DNA of 9,599 nucleotides from the NCBI GenBank assembly GCA_937915285.1, contig CALDNG010000164.1:1-9599 (forward strand). The letters are read 5' to 3'. The notes under the pieces are model-generated. The model did no database searches. It saw nothing but the letters and a program-made list of their open reading frames with translations, and was not told the origin of the DNA. The position numbers and the translations under genes are program-made. The DNA comes from an uncultured Desulfomonile sp. Its GTDB lineage: Bacteria > Desulfobacterota > Desulfomonilia > Desulfomonilales > Desulfomonilaceae. Below are positions 1 to 7,667 of the stretch, one piece after another (within the stretch, counting starts at the first letter, position 1; each line of letters starts with the position of its first letter).

Positions 1-1
1 T

Positions 2-1456
2 TATCTACCAATTCTCTACGATGCCGTTTTTAGGGTGGTCCAGGCTGAACACCTCTTGCTGGTGAGCAGGCTCGTCACATTATTTTTCACTGTCGCCTGC
101 TGTTGGTTACTCTGGATATTGGTGTTCAGAATAACCAATGACTATGCGATTTCTCATCTGTCGGCGCTTGTTTTCGGTTTTTCATATTTTATCCAGGATA
201 TAGGGGCTGAAGCGGCCAATTACATGATGCCGATGGCTGCGACGCTTCTTGGAATGCTGATATTTCAGCATGTCATGAAGAGACCGGAGCTTCGTTTGCC
301 TCAAATGTTCTGTCTTGGCCTCACCCTGGCTTTGGCTGTTGGGGCAAAACTTTATTATGCTCCGTTTATTTTTCCGTTCCTGGTTTGCTCGGTAATTTTC
401 CCGCGGTATGAATTTGCCTGGAAAAAAGTTGTAGAACAGGCTGGACCTTTATTGATGGGGTTTTTGGTCGGCCTTTTTCCGGTGGGACATTACCTTATCA
501 ACTACCCTGATCAGTTTATTTTCAACAATTTTGATTACCACATCCTTAATTCTCACTGGCGTGGTTTCGATCCCGGTTTCAATATTGTTCAGAGGCTCGA
601 CTCCGTAGTAAGCATTTTTTTAAAATACCCGGCCAATCTGGCTTTCGCAGGAATTCTGGCGCTCATAGCTCTCAATGCCTTCCCTGATTCATTGAAAAAA
701 GGCGTGAAGGGGCTGATGCGGGACCCGATGGGCGCTCTGAGCGCCATGTTATTGATCACAGGGTTATTTGTGGCCGTCATCCCATTGCCATCATTCGTGT
801 ATTACTTTTCAGCAGGTTTTCCCTTTGCCATAATTCTGGGATGTGTGATGCTAAAAAGATTTCCGATCAATCGCTGGGCGTATCTGGAGAAAGGTCTGGC
901 CTGTCTTGGTTTGGTTGTCATAATAGGGTCAGCTTCCGTGGCCTTTGCCGAAAGGTTTGGCAGGTTCACGCGGATCGAATCATGGACTCCGGTTCAAGTC
1001 CATGCGGTGTCTGAAAAAATCAGGGTTGAGTTAGGAGCAGATCATAAGAACGGCAAAATAGCCACACTCTCTCCATTGTATGCGGTCGAGTCCGGAATGC
1101 AAATATATCCGGAATTTGCAACTGGACCTTTCATTTTTCGGTTGGGCAATCTGATCGATCCTGCGACTCTGAGCAAGGTGAGGGGAGTTTCCTCTCACAC
1201 ATTGAGCGCCCTGTTTGAGAATGATCCACCTGTTGCGACAATTGTCGGTCATGAAAAGAACATTGAGGCCTCTCTGATAGCTTACAGCGACAGACTGAGT
1301 TTCAGGGAATCCAGATTCGGCTCATTGACAATGTTTACGATGGAGTCTCCAGTTTACGGTCCCCATGGACCACAACGGCAGGACCTTCAGGTTGAGCCGG
1401 AGATTCGCCACGGTGATGACAACAATCCACCAGTTTTTGTCGGCAAGTCTCAATAA
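2..1456 (+). CDS. GT-C/ArnT-like integral membrane glycosyltransferase, 5'-truncated by window edge
   Basis: The reading frame is open from base 2 through a TAA at 1454-1456, giving 484 visible residues. A GTG at 35 could be read as a start, but the eleven in-frame codons before it (YLPILYDAVFR) look like coding sequence, so the true start is probably before the window. About the first 320 residues hold roughly eight hydrophobic segments; examples begin near bases 71, 305, 450, 625, 745 and 890. A soluble tail of about 155 residues follows. The pattern matches the middle and end of GT-C glycosyltransferases (GT39/GT83, ArnT-like), which use polyprenyl-phosphate sugars at the membrane. In those families a tail of the type 'ALFENDPPVATIVG' closes the protein. 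The catalytic first periplasmic loop with its acidic residues is not in the window, so activity cannot be judged. The family call is by overall architecture, and another polytopic membrane protein is possible. Confidence 0.6.
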   Translation, partial: YLPILYDAVFRVVQAEHLLLVSRLVTLFFTVACCWLLWILVFRITNDYAISHLSALVFGFSYFIQDIGAEAANYMMPMAATLLGMLIFQHVMKRPELRLPQMFCLGLTLALAVGAKLYYAPFIFPFLVCSVIFPRYEFAWKKVVEQAGPLLMGFLVGLFPVGHYLINYPDQFIFNNFDYHILNSHWRGFDPGFNIVQRLDSVVSIFLKYPANLAFAGILALIALNAFPDSLKKGVKGLMRDPMGALSAMLLITGLFVAVIPLPSFVYYFSAGFPFAIILGCVMLKRFPINRWAYLEKGLACLGLVVIIGSASVAFAERFGRFTRIESWTPVQVHAVSEKIRVELGADHKNGKIATLSPLYAVESGMQIYPEFATGPFIFRLGNLIDPATLSKVRGVSSHTLSALFENDPPVATIVGHEKNIEASLIAYSDRLSFRESRFGSLTMFTMESPVYGPHGPQRQDLQVEPEIRHGDDNNPPVFVGKSQ

Positions 1457-1510
1457 ATGAAGCACGTTAGATTCCGCATGACTTCTGTCTGTAAGAACCA
1501 TTGTTTTACG

Positions 1511-1539
1511 TCCCGTCTGCTAAAATCTTAAATCCCGTC
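1511..1539. repeat. Short direct repeat TCCCGTC (two copies, 22 bp apart)
   Basis: TCCCGTC occurs at 1511-1517 and again at 1533-1539, about two helical turns apart. It lies upstream of the candidate promoter of the binding-protein/kinase cluster. The position suits an activator site, but a 7-mer repeat in 200 bp can arise by chance, so this is a weak call. Confidence 0.2.
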
Positions 1540-1557
1540 CTTTCAAATAATTAATTT

Positions 1558-1584
1558 CACCAAAAAATTGTGTGGTGGCTTTTT
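1558..1584 (+). terminator. Weak intrinsic-terminator-like hairpin after the glycosyltransferase
   Basis: CACCA (1558-1562) can pair with TGGTG (1573-1577) around a 10-nt loop, followed by GC and TTTTT (1580-1584). The stem is only 5 bp and the loop is long. It lies about 100 nt after the upstream stop and just before the candidate promoter of the next gene, which is a sensible place for a boundary between transcription units. Confidence 0.3.
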
Positions 1585-1608
1585 GATGTTGGGGTTCTTT
1601 GTTATACT
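1581..1608 (+). promoter_or_regulatory. Candidate sigma-70-type promoter for the SBP-kinase cluster
   Basis: A good -10-like hexamer TATACT lies at 1603-1608. The -35 match is weak: TTTTGA at 1581-1586 gives a 16-nt spacer, while TTGATG at 1583-1588 gives only 14 nt. The -10 sits about 50 nt upstream of the binding-protein start. The call rests on hexamer similarity and position alone. Confidence 0.35.
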
Positions 1609-1648
1609 ATCTACTTGACGAGGGTGTGCTGAGTCTCATTAATTTTCT

Positions 1649-1656
1649 GGGAGAGG
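1649..1656 (+). promoter_or_regulatory. Ribosome binding site that bears on the SBP start
   Basis: GGGAGAGG is a strong purine-rich Shine-Dalgarno match. It lies only 3 nt before the ATG at 1660 but 9 nt before the in-frame ATG at 1666. The spacing therefore favours initiation at 1666, which removes two residues and leaves a normal signal peptide. Confidence 0.5.
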
Positions 1657-1659
1657 TTC

Positions 1660-2529
1660 ATGGTCATGTTGAGAGTCTTCCTGATGGTTTTGGCGGCTTT
1701 GGGGTGCATTGCTGGATTTTCAACTGGCGCAAGGGCTGATTTGGCTGAGATCAAGGCTTCAGGTGTTTTGCGGCATCTCGGAGTGCCCTACTCGAACTTT
1801 GTCAGTGGTGATGGCGATGGCCTGGATGTAGAGATTCTGAAGCTTTACGCCTCCTCTATCGGGGTGAGGTATGAATATGTTCCCACGACATGGGAAGATG
1901 TAATCAGCGACCTGTCCGGCAAAAAGTTTGTTCTAAAAGGCGACATGGTTGAGATCACCGGGGATTCTCCTGTAAGAGGTGACATTGTTGGAAATGGACT
2001 TACAGTTCTCCCATGGCGCCAAGAATTGATTAATTTCTCCACTCCATATTTCCCGTCAGCGGTTTGGGTTGTCGCTTCCGCAAAAAGTGATCTAAGGCCA
2101 ATCCAGCCAAGCGCCAATCCAGCCATGGATGTAATGGAAACCAAGAAACTACTTGTGGGAAGACAGATACTTGGGATCAGGGACACTTGCCTGGATCCTG
2201 CTTCTTACGATCTGCCTGGATCTTTCCCAGCATACAAGGATGGACTGCTTCTGAACGATTTGCCGGCTGCCGTGATAAAAGGAGAGTATGAGATCACACT
2301 TCAGGACGCTCCAGACGCCATGTTCGCCCTGATAAAGAATCCGGGTAAGATTAAGGTGCTTGGCCCTATCACGGATCGACAACTTATGGCGTTCGGAATT
2401 CCCAAGAACTCACCGGAATTACAAAAATCTTTCGATGCATTTCTCAAACAGCTCGATGACAGCGGCAAGAAGAGGGAACTTATAACAAAATATTATCCGA
2501 GACTTTATGACCATTTTCCTGAATGGTAA
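1660..2529 (+). CDS. Periplasmic solute-binding protein, family 3 (amino-acid type)
   Basis: The product is 289 residues and probably periplasmic. Residues 1-26 form a signal peptide: a short basic start, a hydrophobic core, and an ARA site before Asp27. The mature part has the type II binding-protein pattern of SBP_bac_3. Near residue 53 is 'GDGLDVEILKLYA', like the G-[FL]-D-x-[DE] signature. A segment 'LPWRQELINFSTPYF' follows, matching the family's R-x-x-x-[IV]-x-F-S-x-P-[YF] stretch that lines the ligand cleft. A C-terminal 'SFDAFLKQLDDSGKKRELITKYY' helix region closes the fold. No ABC permease or ATPase gene is adjacent. The sensor kinase follows after 21 nt, so I infer a role in sensing rather than, or as well as, transport. 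The ligand cannot be read from sequence. Cys16 lies inside the hydrophobic core without a proper lipobox, so a lipoprotein is unlikely. Start may be 1666 (see the RBS entry). Confidence 0.85.
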   Translation: MVMLRVFLMVLAALGCIAGFSTGARADLAEIKASGVLRHLGVPYSNFVSGDGDGLDVEILKLYASSIGVRYEYVPTTWEDVISDLSGKKFVLKGDMVEITGDSPVRGDIVGNGLTVLPWRQELINFSTPYFPSAVWVVASAKSDLRPIQPSANPAMDVMETKKLLVGRQILGIRDTCLDPASYDLPGSFPAYKDGLLLNDLPAAVIKGEYEITLQDAPDAMFALIKNPGKIKVLGPITDRQLMAFGIPKNSPELQKSFDAFLKQLDDSGKKRELITKYYPRLYDHFPEW

Positions 2530-2550
2530 TCCTGATAATTTGTCAATGAG

Positions 2551-5500
2551 ATGAAACCGGATTCTGTAAAACTGCCTCAGGGTTGGCCGGGTTTTGTAAA
2601 GCCCTACCGGGTTTTCGGAGTGGTTTTTGCAATCCTCGCCCTTGTCGTGGCCTACCTCATGGTTAGGGTTTATCAATCCTCAAGCTTACTGGCGGAGGCG
2701 AGCAGGAAATCGTTCTCACAGGAGGCCAGAACCAGGGCAGCCAACCTTGACGGATATTTTGAGCGGCTTCGCAGTGATGTTGAAACTCTCTCAAAGAGCA
2801 AGGCCCTTCATGCGTATTACCAGAACAAGGCCCTTGGAATGTCAATGGAATATGGGCTATCTGTGTCAGTTTCAGAGATCAGGGATGAATTCGAGCGTTT
2901 TCAGAAAACCCTTCAGAGCAGGAACCTTCCGATCTTCGAGCATATTACCCTTCTAGACTCCAGGGACATGCGGGTCATCACCCAGACAAGTCCAACGTCT
3001 GAAAACGCTGCCAATTTGGACGGTATCAAGAAATCGATTTCAGGATCCACAAGATTTCCCCTATTTACGGCATTCCTGAATCATGCGGAGTGGGAAGCGT
3101 TTGTTGTCATGCGCGTCATTTATAAAGGCGAAGTCAATGGCTACCTGATGATGAAGCTCGATCTCGCCACGATCAGGTCACAGATTGAGGTCGGTGATTC
3201 GCCTGAATTGAAAGAATTTTACGTCATTGCAGAAGCCTCAGGGGTTATTGTTGTGGGTCCACAACAATTCCTTGGAAACACTGTCGCTGAAACGCTAGGT
3301 TTTCCGTTGCAGTCAATGGTGGGGTTTGTAGCGCAGGAGGTTGCAGGCGCCAATTTACACGGAGTTGGAAGGCGACTGATAGTTGCCGGAGGTCAGATCC
3401 CCGGAGTTCCTTTTTATGTAATCAGGGTGGCGCCTTGGGAGGATTACCTGGCAGGGTATGCCACTCATTTATGGGCAATGGTTTTTGCCGGCCTGCTGAC
3501 ATGTCTTATGATTATGCTGACCTTGATATTCAGAAGCCTCAAGGAGCAGTCAAAGATATACGGCGCTCTACAGGAGGCTAGAGCGAACCTTGAACTCAGG
3601 GTTCAGGCCCGAACCAGTGAGCTTGCGCAAACGAACCTCATGCTCCAAAAAGAAATCAAGGTCAGGGCAGGTGTTGAGGAATCCCTTCGTGAGAGCGAAG
3701 AGCGATATCGTGACCTGTTCGAGCATGCTTCAGACCTCATTTTCACGCGGGACATGAATGGGCGCTTCTCCTCGGTCAACGGCGTTGTAACGTCAGTATT
3801 GGGCTATTCACCTGAAGAGTTCCTGGAAATGGGTTTTGACTCAATGGTCGATCCGGACTTCCGCGACGTCGTGGTGCGGAAAATCCAGATAATGCTTGAG
3901 GACGACACCGCTTACACTGGGCCTTACGAGGTAATTGCCCTGTCGAGTGAAGGAAATCCGGTTTGGCTAGAAGTGACTAGCCGGATCATAAAAAAGGATG
4001 GGGTTCCCCAGGGAACCCACTGCATAGCCAGGAATGTTACTGAACGAAAACAGCTCGAAGCTGCTGTACTCGAAGCCCAAATGAAATATCAGGCTGTTGT
4101 GGAAGCTTTTGAAGGGCTGATTCATATCTCCTCTGCTGAGCATGTGATTCAATTCGCCAATCAGCGGCTCATAGATCGGACCGGATACAACCCTGTAGGC
4201 CACAAATGCCACAAGGTCGTTCACGGGTTAAACGAAATATGTCCCTGGTGCAATAATGAAAAATTCGCCTCTATGGAAAACTACCGCTCAGAGTTACTTA
4301 GCCCGTATGATGACCGATGGTACAATATTGTAAGCACTCCGATGCTTCAGCAGGATGGCAAATCATCCCGAATATTTCTAATGCATGATATTGATGATCG
4401 CAAAAGGACGCAGCAAGAGCGAGAGAGACTGGAACAGCAACTTGCCCAGTCTCAGAAAATGGAAGCCGTGGGAACTCTTGCCGGAGGGATCGCCCATGAT
4501 TTTAACAACATGTTGCAGGTTGTGCTGGGCTATTCCCGTTTACTTCTGGAAGGCCAATCTCTGGGGCAAAAGGATCACAAGAACGTAGAAAAGATACATG
4601 CCGCTGCCCGTCAGGGAGCTGATCTGGTAAAGGGTCTCCTGGCATTTAGCAGAAATTCTCTGACAATAACGAGCCCCGTAAACCTCAATCATGAGATTGA
4701 AGAAATTTTTGAACTTCTCGATAGAACAATCCCCAAGATGATCAAAATTGAGCTTGAGCTTGAGGAGTCACTGCCGATCATCAATGCAGACTCCGGACAA
4801 GTAAAGCAGATCCTCATGAACCTGGCCTTGAACGCCAGGGACGCGATGCCGGATGGAGGGATGCTTACGATTGAAACCCGTAGAGAGTTCCTAGACCCTG
4901 AATTCTGTAAAGATCACCTGGACGCAGTTCCAGGCTATTACTGCATGCTGGGAGTTACTGATACCGGCCACGGAATGGATGGGGAAACAATTGATCACAT
5001 GTTCGAACCTTTCTACACTACCAAGGAGGTTGGTAAGGGAACCGGCCTTGGGTTGGCCATGGTTTTCGGCATGGTCAGGCAGCATGATGGTTTTATTACA
5101 TGCGAAAGTGAGTTGGGGAAAGGAACCAGGTTAAACATTTATTTCCCGGCAATACGTGGGTTCGATCAGTTGACCCATGTAGAGCAAGAAGAGAGCCAAG
5201 CTCTAGCCATAGGGTCCGGAACCCTCCTATTGGTTGACGATGAAGATCTCGTCAGGGACTTAGGCGCTGATTACCTTAGAGAGATAGGCTATTCCGTTAT
5301 CACCGCAAATAATGGCAAACATGCGCTGGAAGTCTATAAGGCCAATCAGGATGAAATAGACGTGGTCCTTCTGGACCTGATAATGCCTGAAATGGATGGC
5401 AGGAAATGTCTGGGGGAAATTCTCAGAATCGATCCTCAAGCCAAGGTGATATTGGTGAGCGGCTATTCCGCGGGTGGTCCTGCTGAAGAATGGATAAAAT

Positions 5501-5592
5501 GTGGCGCAAAAGGGTTTGTGAACAAACCATACGATCTGGCCAATCTTGTCAATACAGTCCGCAGCGTGTTAAATTCGGATACAATCCTCTGA
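2551..5592 (+). CDS. Hybrid sensor histidine kinase (dCache-PAS-PAS-HisKA-HATPase-REC)
   Basis: The product is a 1013-residue inner-membrane kinase. TM1 is at about residues 21-40 and TM2 at about 307-327, and between them is a periplasmic region of about 265 residues of dCache type that should bind a small ligand. A coiled coil follows (about 331-380), then PAS1 (about 384-500) and PAS2 (about 512-628). PAS2 carries an unusual C553-H554...C564-P-W-C567 group. The HisKA H-box contains 'GGIAHDFNN' with phospho-accepting His649. The ATPase domain shows the N-box (around N756/N760), G1 DTGHG (804-808), F-box 'FEPFYTT' (from 818) and G2 GKGTGLGLA (828-836). The C-terminal receiver (about 890-1010) has the acidic pocket D896/D897, phospho-acceptor D942 in 'LLDLIMP', S970 and K992. 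All catalytic residues are present, so it should be active. No good Shine-Dalgarno precedes the ATG, and the gene begins 21 nt after the binding-protein stop, so translational coupling is likely. No DNA-binding regulator is in the window, so the output partner is unknown. Confidence 0.93.
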   Translation: MKPDSVKLPQGWPGFVKPYRVFGVVFAILALVVAYLMVRVYQSSSLLAEASRKSFSQEARTRAANLDGYFERLRSDVETLSKSKALHAYYQNKALGMSMEYGLSVSVSEIRDEFERFQKTLQSRNLPIFEHITLLDSRDMRVITQTSPTSENAANLDGIKKSISGSTRFPLFTAFLNHAEWEAFVVMRVIYKGEVNGYLMMKLDLATIRSQIEVGDSPELKEFYVIAEASGVIVVGPQQFLGNTVAETLGFPLQSMVGFVAQEVAGANLHGVGRRLIVAGGQIPGVPFYVIRVAPWEDYLAGYATHLWAMVFAGLLTCLMIMLTLIFRSLKEQSKIYGALQEARANLELRVQARTSELAQTNLMLQKEIKVRAGVEESLRESEERYRDLFEHASDLIFTRDMNGRFSSVNGVVTSVLGYSPEEFLEMGFDSMVDPDFRDVVVRKIQIMLEDDTAYTGPYEVIALSSEGNPVWLEVTSRIIKKDGVPQGTHCIARNVTERKQLEAAVLEAQMKYQAVVEAFEGLIHISSAEHVIQFANQRLIDRTGYNPVGHKCHKVVHGLNEICPWCNNEKFASMENYRSELLSPYDDRWYNIVSTPMLQQDGKSSRIFLMHDIDDRKRTQQERERLEQQLAQSQKMEAVGTLAGGIAHDFNNMLQVVLGYSRLLLEGQSLGQKDHKNVEKIHAAARQGADLVKGLLAFSRNSLTITSPVNLNHEIEEIFELLDRTIPKMIKIELELEESLPIINADSGQVKQILMNLALNARDAMPDGGMLTIETRREFLDPEFCKDHLDAVPGYYCMLGVTDTGHGMDGETIDHMFEPFYTTKEVGKGTGLGLAMVFGMVRQHDGFITCESELGKGTRLNIYFPAIRGFDQLTHVEQEESQALAIGSGTLLLVDDEDLVRDLGADYLREIGYSVITANNGKHALEVYKANQDEIDVVLLDLIMPEMDGRKCLGEILRIDPQAKVILVSGYSAGGPAEEWIKCGAKGFVNKPYDLANLVNTVRSVLNSDTIL

Positions 5593-5625
5593 TGGATTCT
5601 TCCTGGATGTTCTAAGCAAGCTTAT

Positions 5626-6654
5626 GTGATGGTGGAAAGCGTTAAAAGGGGACACGCAAGAGGTATGACAACCATAAACAGAATCGAAATTCCCACTCCC
5701 TTTGTACTGGACAGGGTTAATTGTTACTACCTGAACGATTCAAATCCGACGCTTATTGACGCCGGAGTGGACACGGATGATGCGTTCGAGGCGCTAAAGG
5801 CAGGTATAGGCAGCGCCGGTGGATCCATCAGGGGTATAAGACGCGTCCTGTTGACCCATGCCCATGCAGATCACATCGGGCTGGTAAATAAAGTAGTTGA
5901 TCAGAGCGGGGCCGAGGTTTTCATCCATAGGCTCGACGCACCAAAGATGCCGGACTCCGGTGAGCAGGGAGCCTCACTGTTGAGAACAAAATACAAGGAA
6001 TTTTTTCATGAAAGCGGAGCCCCTGAACCTCTGACAGAAGAATTCCTTGAGGTCCTATTCAAACGACTCAAAAGATACTTCATTCCTTTTGAAGATGCTA
6101 AACCGCTAGAGGGATCGGAAATCTTTTCATTCGATGATTTTGATCTAGAGATTATTCATACCCCGGGCCATTCCCCGGGGTCGGCCTGCGCACTGAACAA
6201 ATTGGATGGAACCCTGTTTTCCGGGGACACACTATTGGAGAAAATAACATCCAACCCGGTCGTGGAGGTAAAGCCCTCAAAGGATAACCGTGGCTACAAA
6301 AGCCTGGAAACGTACAAAGCCACTTTGGACAATCTCGCTCTAAAGCCTGTCACAACTGTTATGCCTGGTCACGGGGCCCCATTCTCCAATCATCACAAAC
6401 GAATACAGGATTTGCTCGATCATCATGAGGAGCGAACGAGGCAGGTTATTGAAATACTTCGTTCACATTCGAGAGACTCCGATTCGATTCCAGGGTTGAC
6501 TAGATACCAGATGACGCAGTTATTGTTCAATAATCTGAAGGGAATGGATGTATTCCTCGGATTATCTGAGATCAAGGGGCATCTGGAAATACTTGAAACG
6601 CGAGGTCTGGTCTCAACCGTTTTTAAAGACGAGATGTTACTTTACAGCCTGTAG
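5626..6654 (+). CDS. Metallo-beta-lactamase-fold hydrolase with C-terminal winged helix (LACTB2/glyoxalase II-like)
   Basis: The product is up to 342 residues and cytoplasmic, with no signal peptide. The dinuclear metal site is complete, numbered from the GTG at 5626: H78-x-H80-x-D82-H83, then H182 in 'HTPGHSPG', D201 in 'SGDT' and H249 in 'MPGHG'. This is the glyoxalase II/LACTB2 branch of the fold, hydrolysing thioesters, esters or phosphodiesters. Residues from about 268 on form a winged-helix-like tail ('YQMTQLLF... VFLGLSEIKGHLEILETRGLV') as in LACTB2-type proteins. The start is uncertain. GTG 5626, ATG 5629 and GTG 5632 have poor ribosome sites. ATG 5665 begins 'MTTINRIEIPTPF', which looks like the usual N-terminus of the family, but its AAGAGG lies only 1 nt away. 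The gene follows the kinase stop by 33 nt and precedes the flavoprotein by 38 nt, so it probably belongs to the same operon. The substrate is unknown; an acyl-CoA thioester is a guess from context. Confidence 0.88.
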   Translation: MMVESVKRGHARGMTTINRIEIPTPFVLDRVNCYYLNDSNPTLIDAGVDTDDAFEALKAGIGSAGGSIRGIRRVLLTHAHADHIGLVNKVVDQSGAEVFIHRLDAPKMPDSGEQGASLLRTKYKEFFHESGAPEPLTEEFLEVLFKRLKRYFIPFEDAKPLEGSEIFSFDDFDLEIIHTPGHSPGSACALNKLDGTLFSGDTLLEKITSNPVVEVKPSKDNRGYKSLETYKATLDNLALKPVTTVMPGHGAPFSNHHKRIQDLLDHHEERTRQVIEILRSHSRDSDSIPGLTRYQMTQLLFNNLKGMDVFLGLSEIKGHLEILETRGLVSTVFKDEMLLYSL

Positions 6655-6692
6655 ATTGTTGCAAGGATTGTTTTGGTAAGAGGAGGTCCTGA

Positions 6693-7667
6693 ATGTTCCA
6701 GACGAGAGTTTGCAAAATCCTGAATATAAAATACCCGATACTTGGCGGGGCCATGATGTGGATAAGTGACGCCATGTTTACCGCATCCGTTTCAAATGCA
6801 GGAGGGATAGGAATAATGGCATCGGCAATGTTCCCGAGCAGGGAACAATTCGGCGCCGCTATTGACCGAGTGAAGGACCTCACTGACAAACCTTTTGCCG
6901 TCAATCTGAACCTTTTCCCCTCCATGCGGCCGATTGACAATAACGAATATCTTGATGTCATGCTGAAAAAGGGGGTCAGGATAGTTGAAACGTCCGGGCA
7001 TTCGGCTCCGGTGGAACTGTGCGCACGTTTTAGGGAATCAGGAATGATATGGATGCACAAGTGCGTGGGGGTTCGCTATGCGCTTAAGGTTAAGGATCTG
7101 GGCGCTGATATCATAACCGTAGTTGGGTATGAGAACGGAGGCGCTACAGGCAAACTTGACATTGGAACGTTTGTCCTTGTTCCCAAGGTAGTTGAAAGCG
7201 TAGACGTCCCGGTGGTTGGCGGTGGTGGGGTGTGTGATGGCAAGAGTTTGGCAGCCATGCTGGCGCTCGGGGCTGAGGGGGTCATTATGGGCACAAGGCT
7301 TCTGACAACGAAGGAATCTCCGATTCATGAGAAACTCAAGATGGCCCTTCTTAGCGCCCAGGAGTCGGACACCATGCTGGTAATGAGATCGGTAGGCTCC
7401 ACACACAGAGTCTGGATAAATTCTGCAGCCATGAAATGTTCAGAGATGGAGGCAAAAAACTGCACGTTGCAGGAACTTATCAGCGTAGTCGGAGGTGAAA
7501 AGGCCAGAAAAATGTATGAGCAAGGTAACCTGGATGCAGGAGTCATTTCGTGCGGACAATGTGTGGGGCGGTGTAATGACATCCCAACCATGAAAGAACT
7601 TTTTGACCGAATCATCCAGGATGCGCAGACAGCAACTCGAAACCTTGTTCGTCTTAATCTTCAGTAA
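6693..7667 (+). CDS. Nitronate monooxygenase-family FMN protein (2-nitropropane dioxygenase-like), variant active site
   Basis: The product is a 324-residue cytoplasmic TIM-barrel flavoprotein of the nitronate monooxygenase/FabK family. It begins with a classic 'YPILGGAMMWI...VSNAGGIGIMAS' FMN-binding N-terminus. It keeps the phosphate-binding stretch 'VPVVGGGGVCDG' and 'LALGAEGVIMGTRLL'. An AGGAGGT ribosome site at 6681-6687 lies 5 nt before the ATG, so the start is secure. Two departures stand out. The family motif usually reading G-x-E-x-G-G-H-x-G is 'GYENGGATG' here, with Ala151 in place of the catalytic His. Near the C-terminus, 'SCGQCVGRC' puts three cysteines (C287, C290, C294) into the normally Cys-poor G-Q-x-x-G segment. 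Oxidation of nitronates in the usual way is therefore doubtful; a reductase or other flavin reaction is possible. This is the last gene of the plus-strand cluster, and no clear terminator follows on its strand. Confidence 0.88.
   Translation: MFQTRVCKILNIKYPILGGAMMWISDAMFTASVSNAGGIGIMASAMFPSREQFGAAIDRVKDLTDKPFAVNLNLFPSMRPIDNNEYLDVMLKKGVRIVETSGHSAPVELCARFRESGMIWMHKCVGVRYALKVKDLGADIITVVGYENGGATGKLDIGTFVLVPKVVESVDVPVVGGGGVCDGKSLAAMLALGAEGVIMGTRLLTTKESPIHEKLKMALLSAQESDTMLVMRSVGSTHRVWINSAAMKCSEMEAKNCTLQELISVVGGEKARKMYEQGNLDAGVISCGQCVGRCNDIPTMKELFDRIIQDAQTATRNLVRLNLQ

Noticed and set aside
1699..1707. Possible lipobox around Cys16 of the binding protein
   Set aside because: The -3 residue is Ala and the hydrophobic core continues past the Cys, while a clean ARA signal peptidase I site follows at residue 26.
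1845..2186. Open frame of 113 codons on the minus strand
   Set aside because: It is antisense to the binding-protein gene, whose plus-strand product matches a known fold.
1660..2529. MxaJ/XoxJ-type methanol dehydrogenase-associated binding protein
   Set aside because: It lacks the family's typical N-terminal wording and has no quinoprotein dehydrogenase or cytochrome gene nearby.
6162..6182. CCCCGGG / CCCCGGGG palindrome
   Set aside because: It encodes the conserved 'HTPGHSPG' metal-binding stretch of the hydrolase, so the codons explain it.
6623..7060. Open frame of 145 codons on the minus strand
   Set aside because: It lies mostly inside the well-supported flavoprotein gene on the other strand, has no recognisable motif, and is best explained as a chance reading of coding sequence.
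7038..7406. Open frame of 122 codons on the minus strand
   Set aside because: It is fully inside the flavoprotein gene and the translated peptide is low in family-like pattern.
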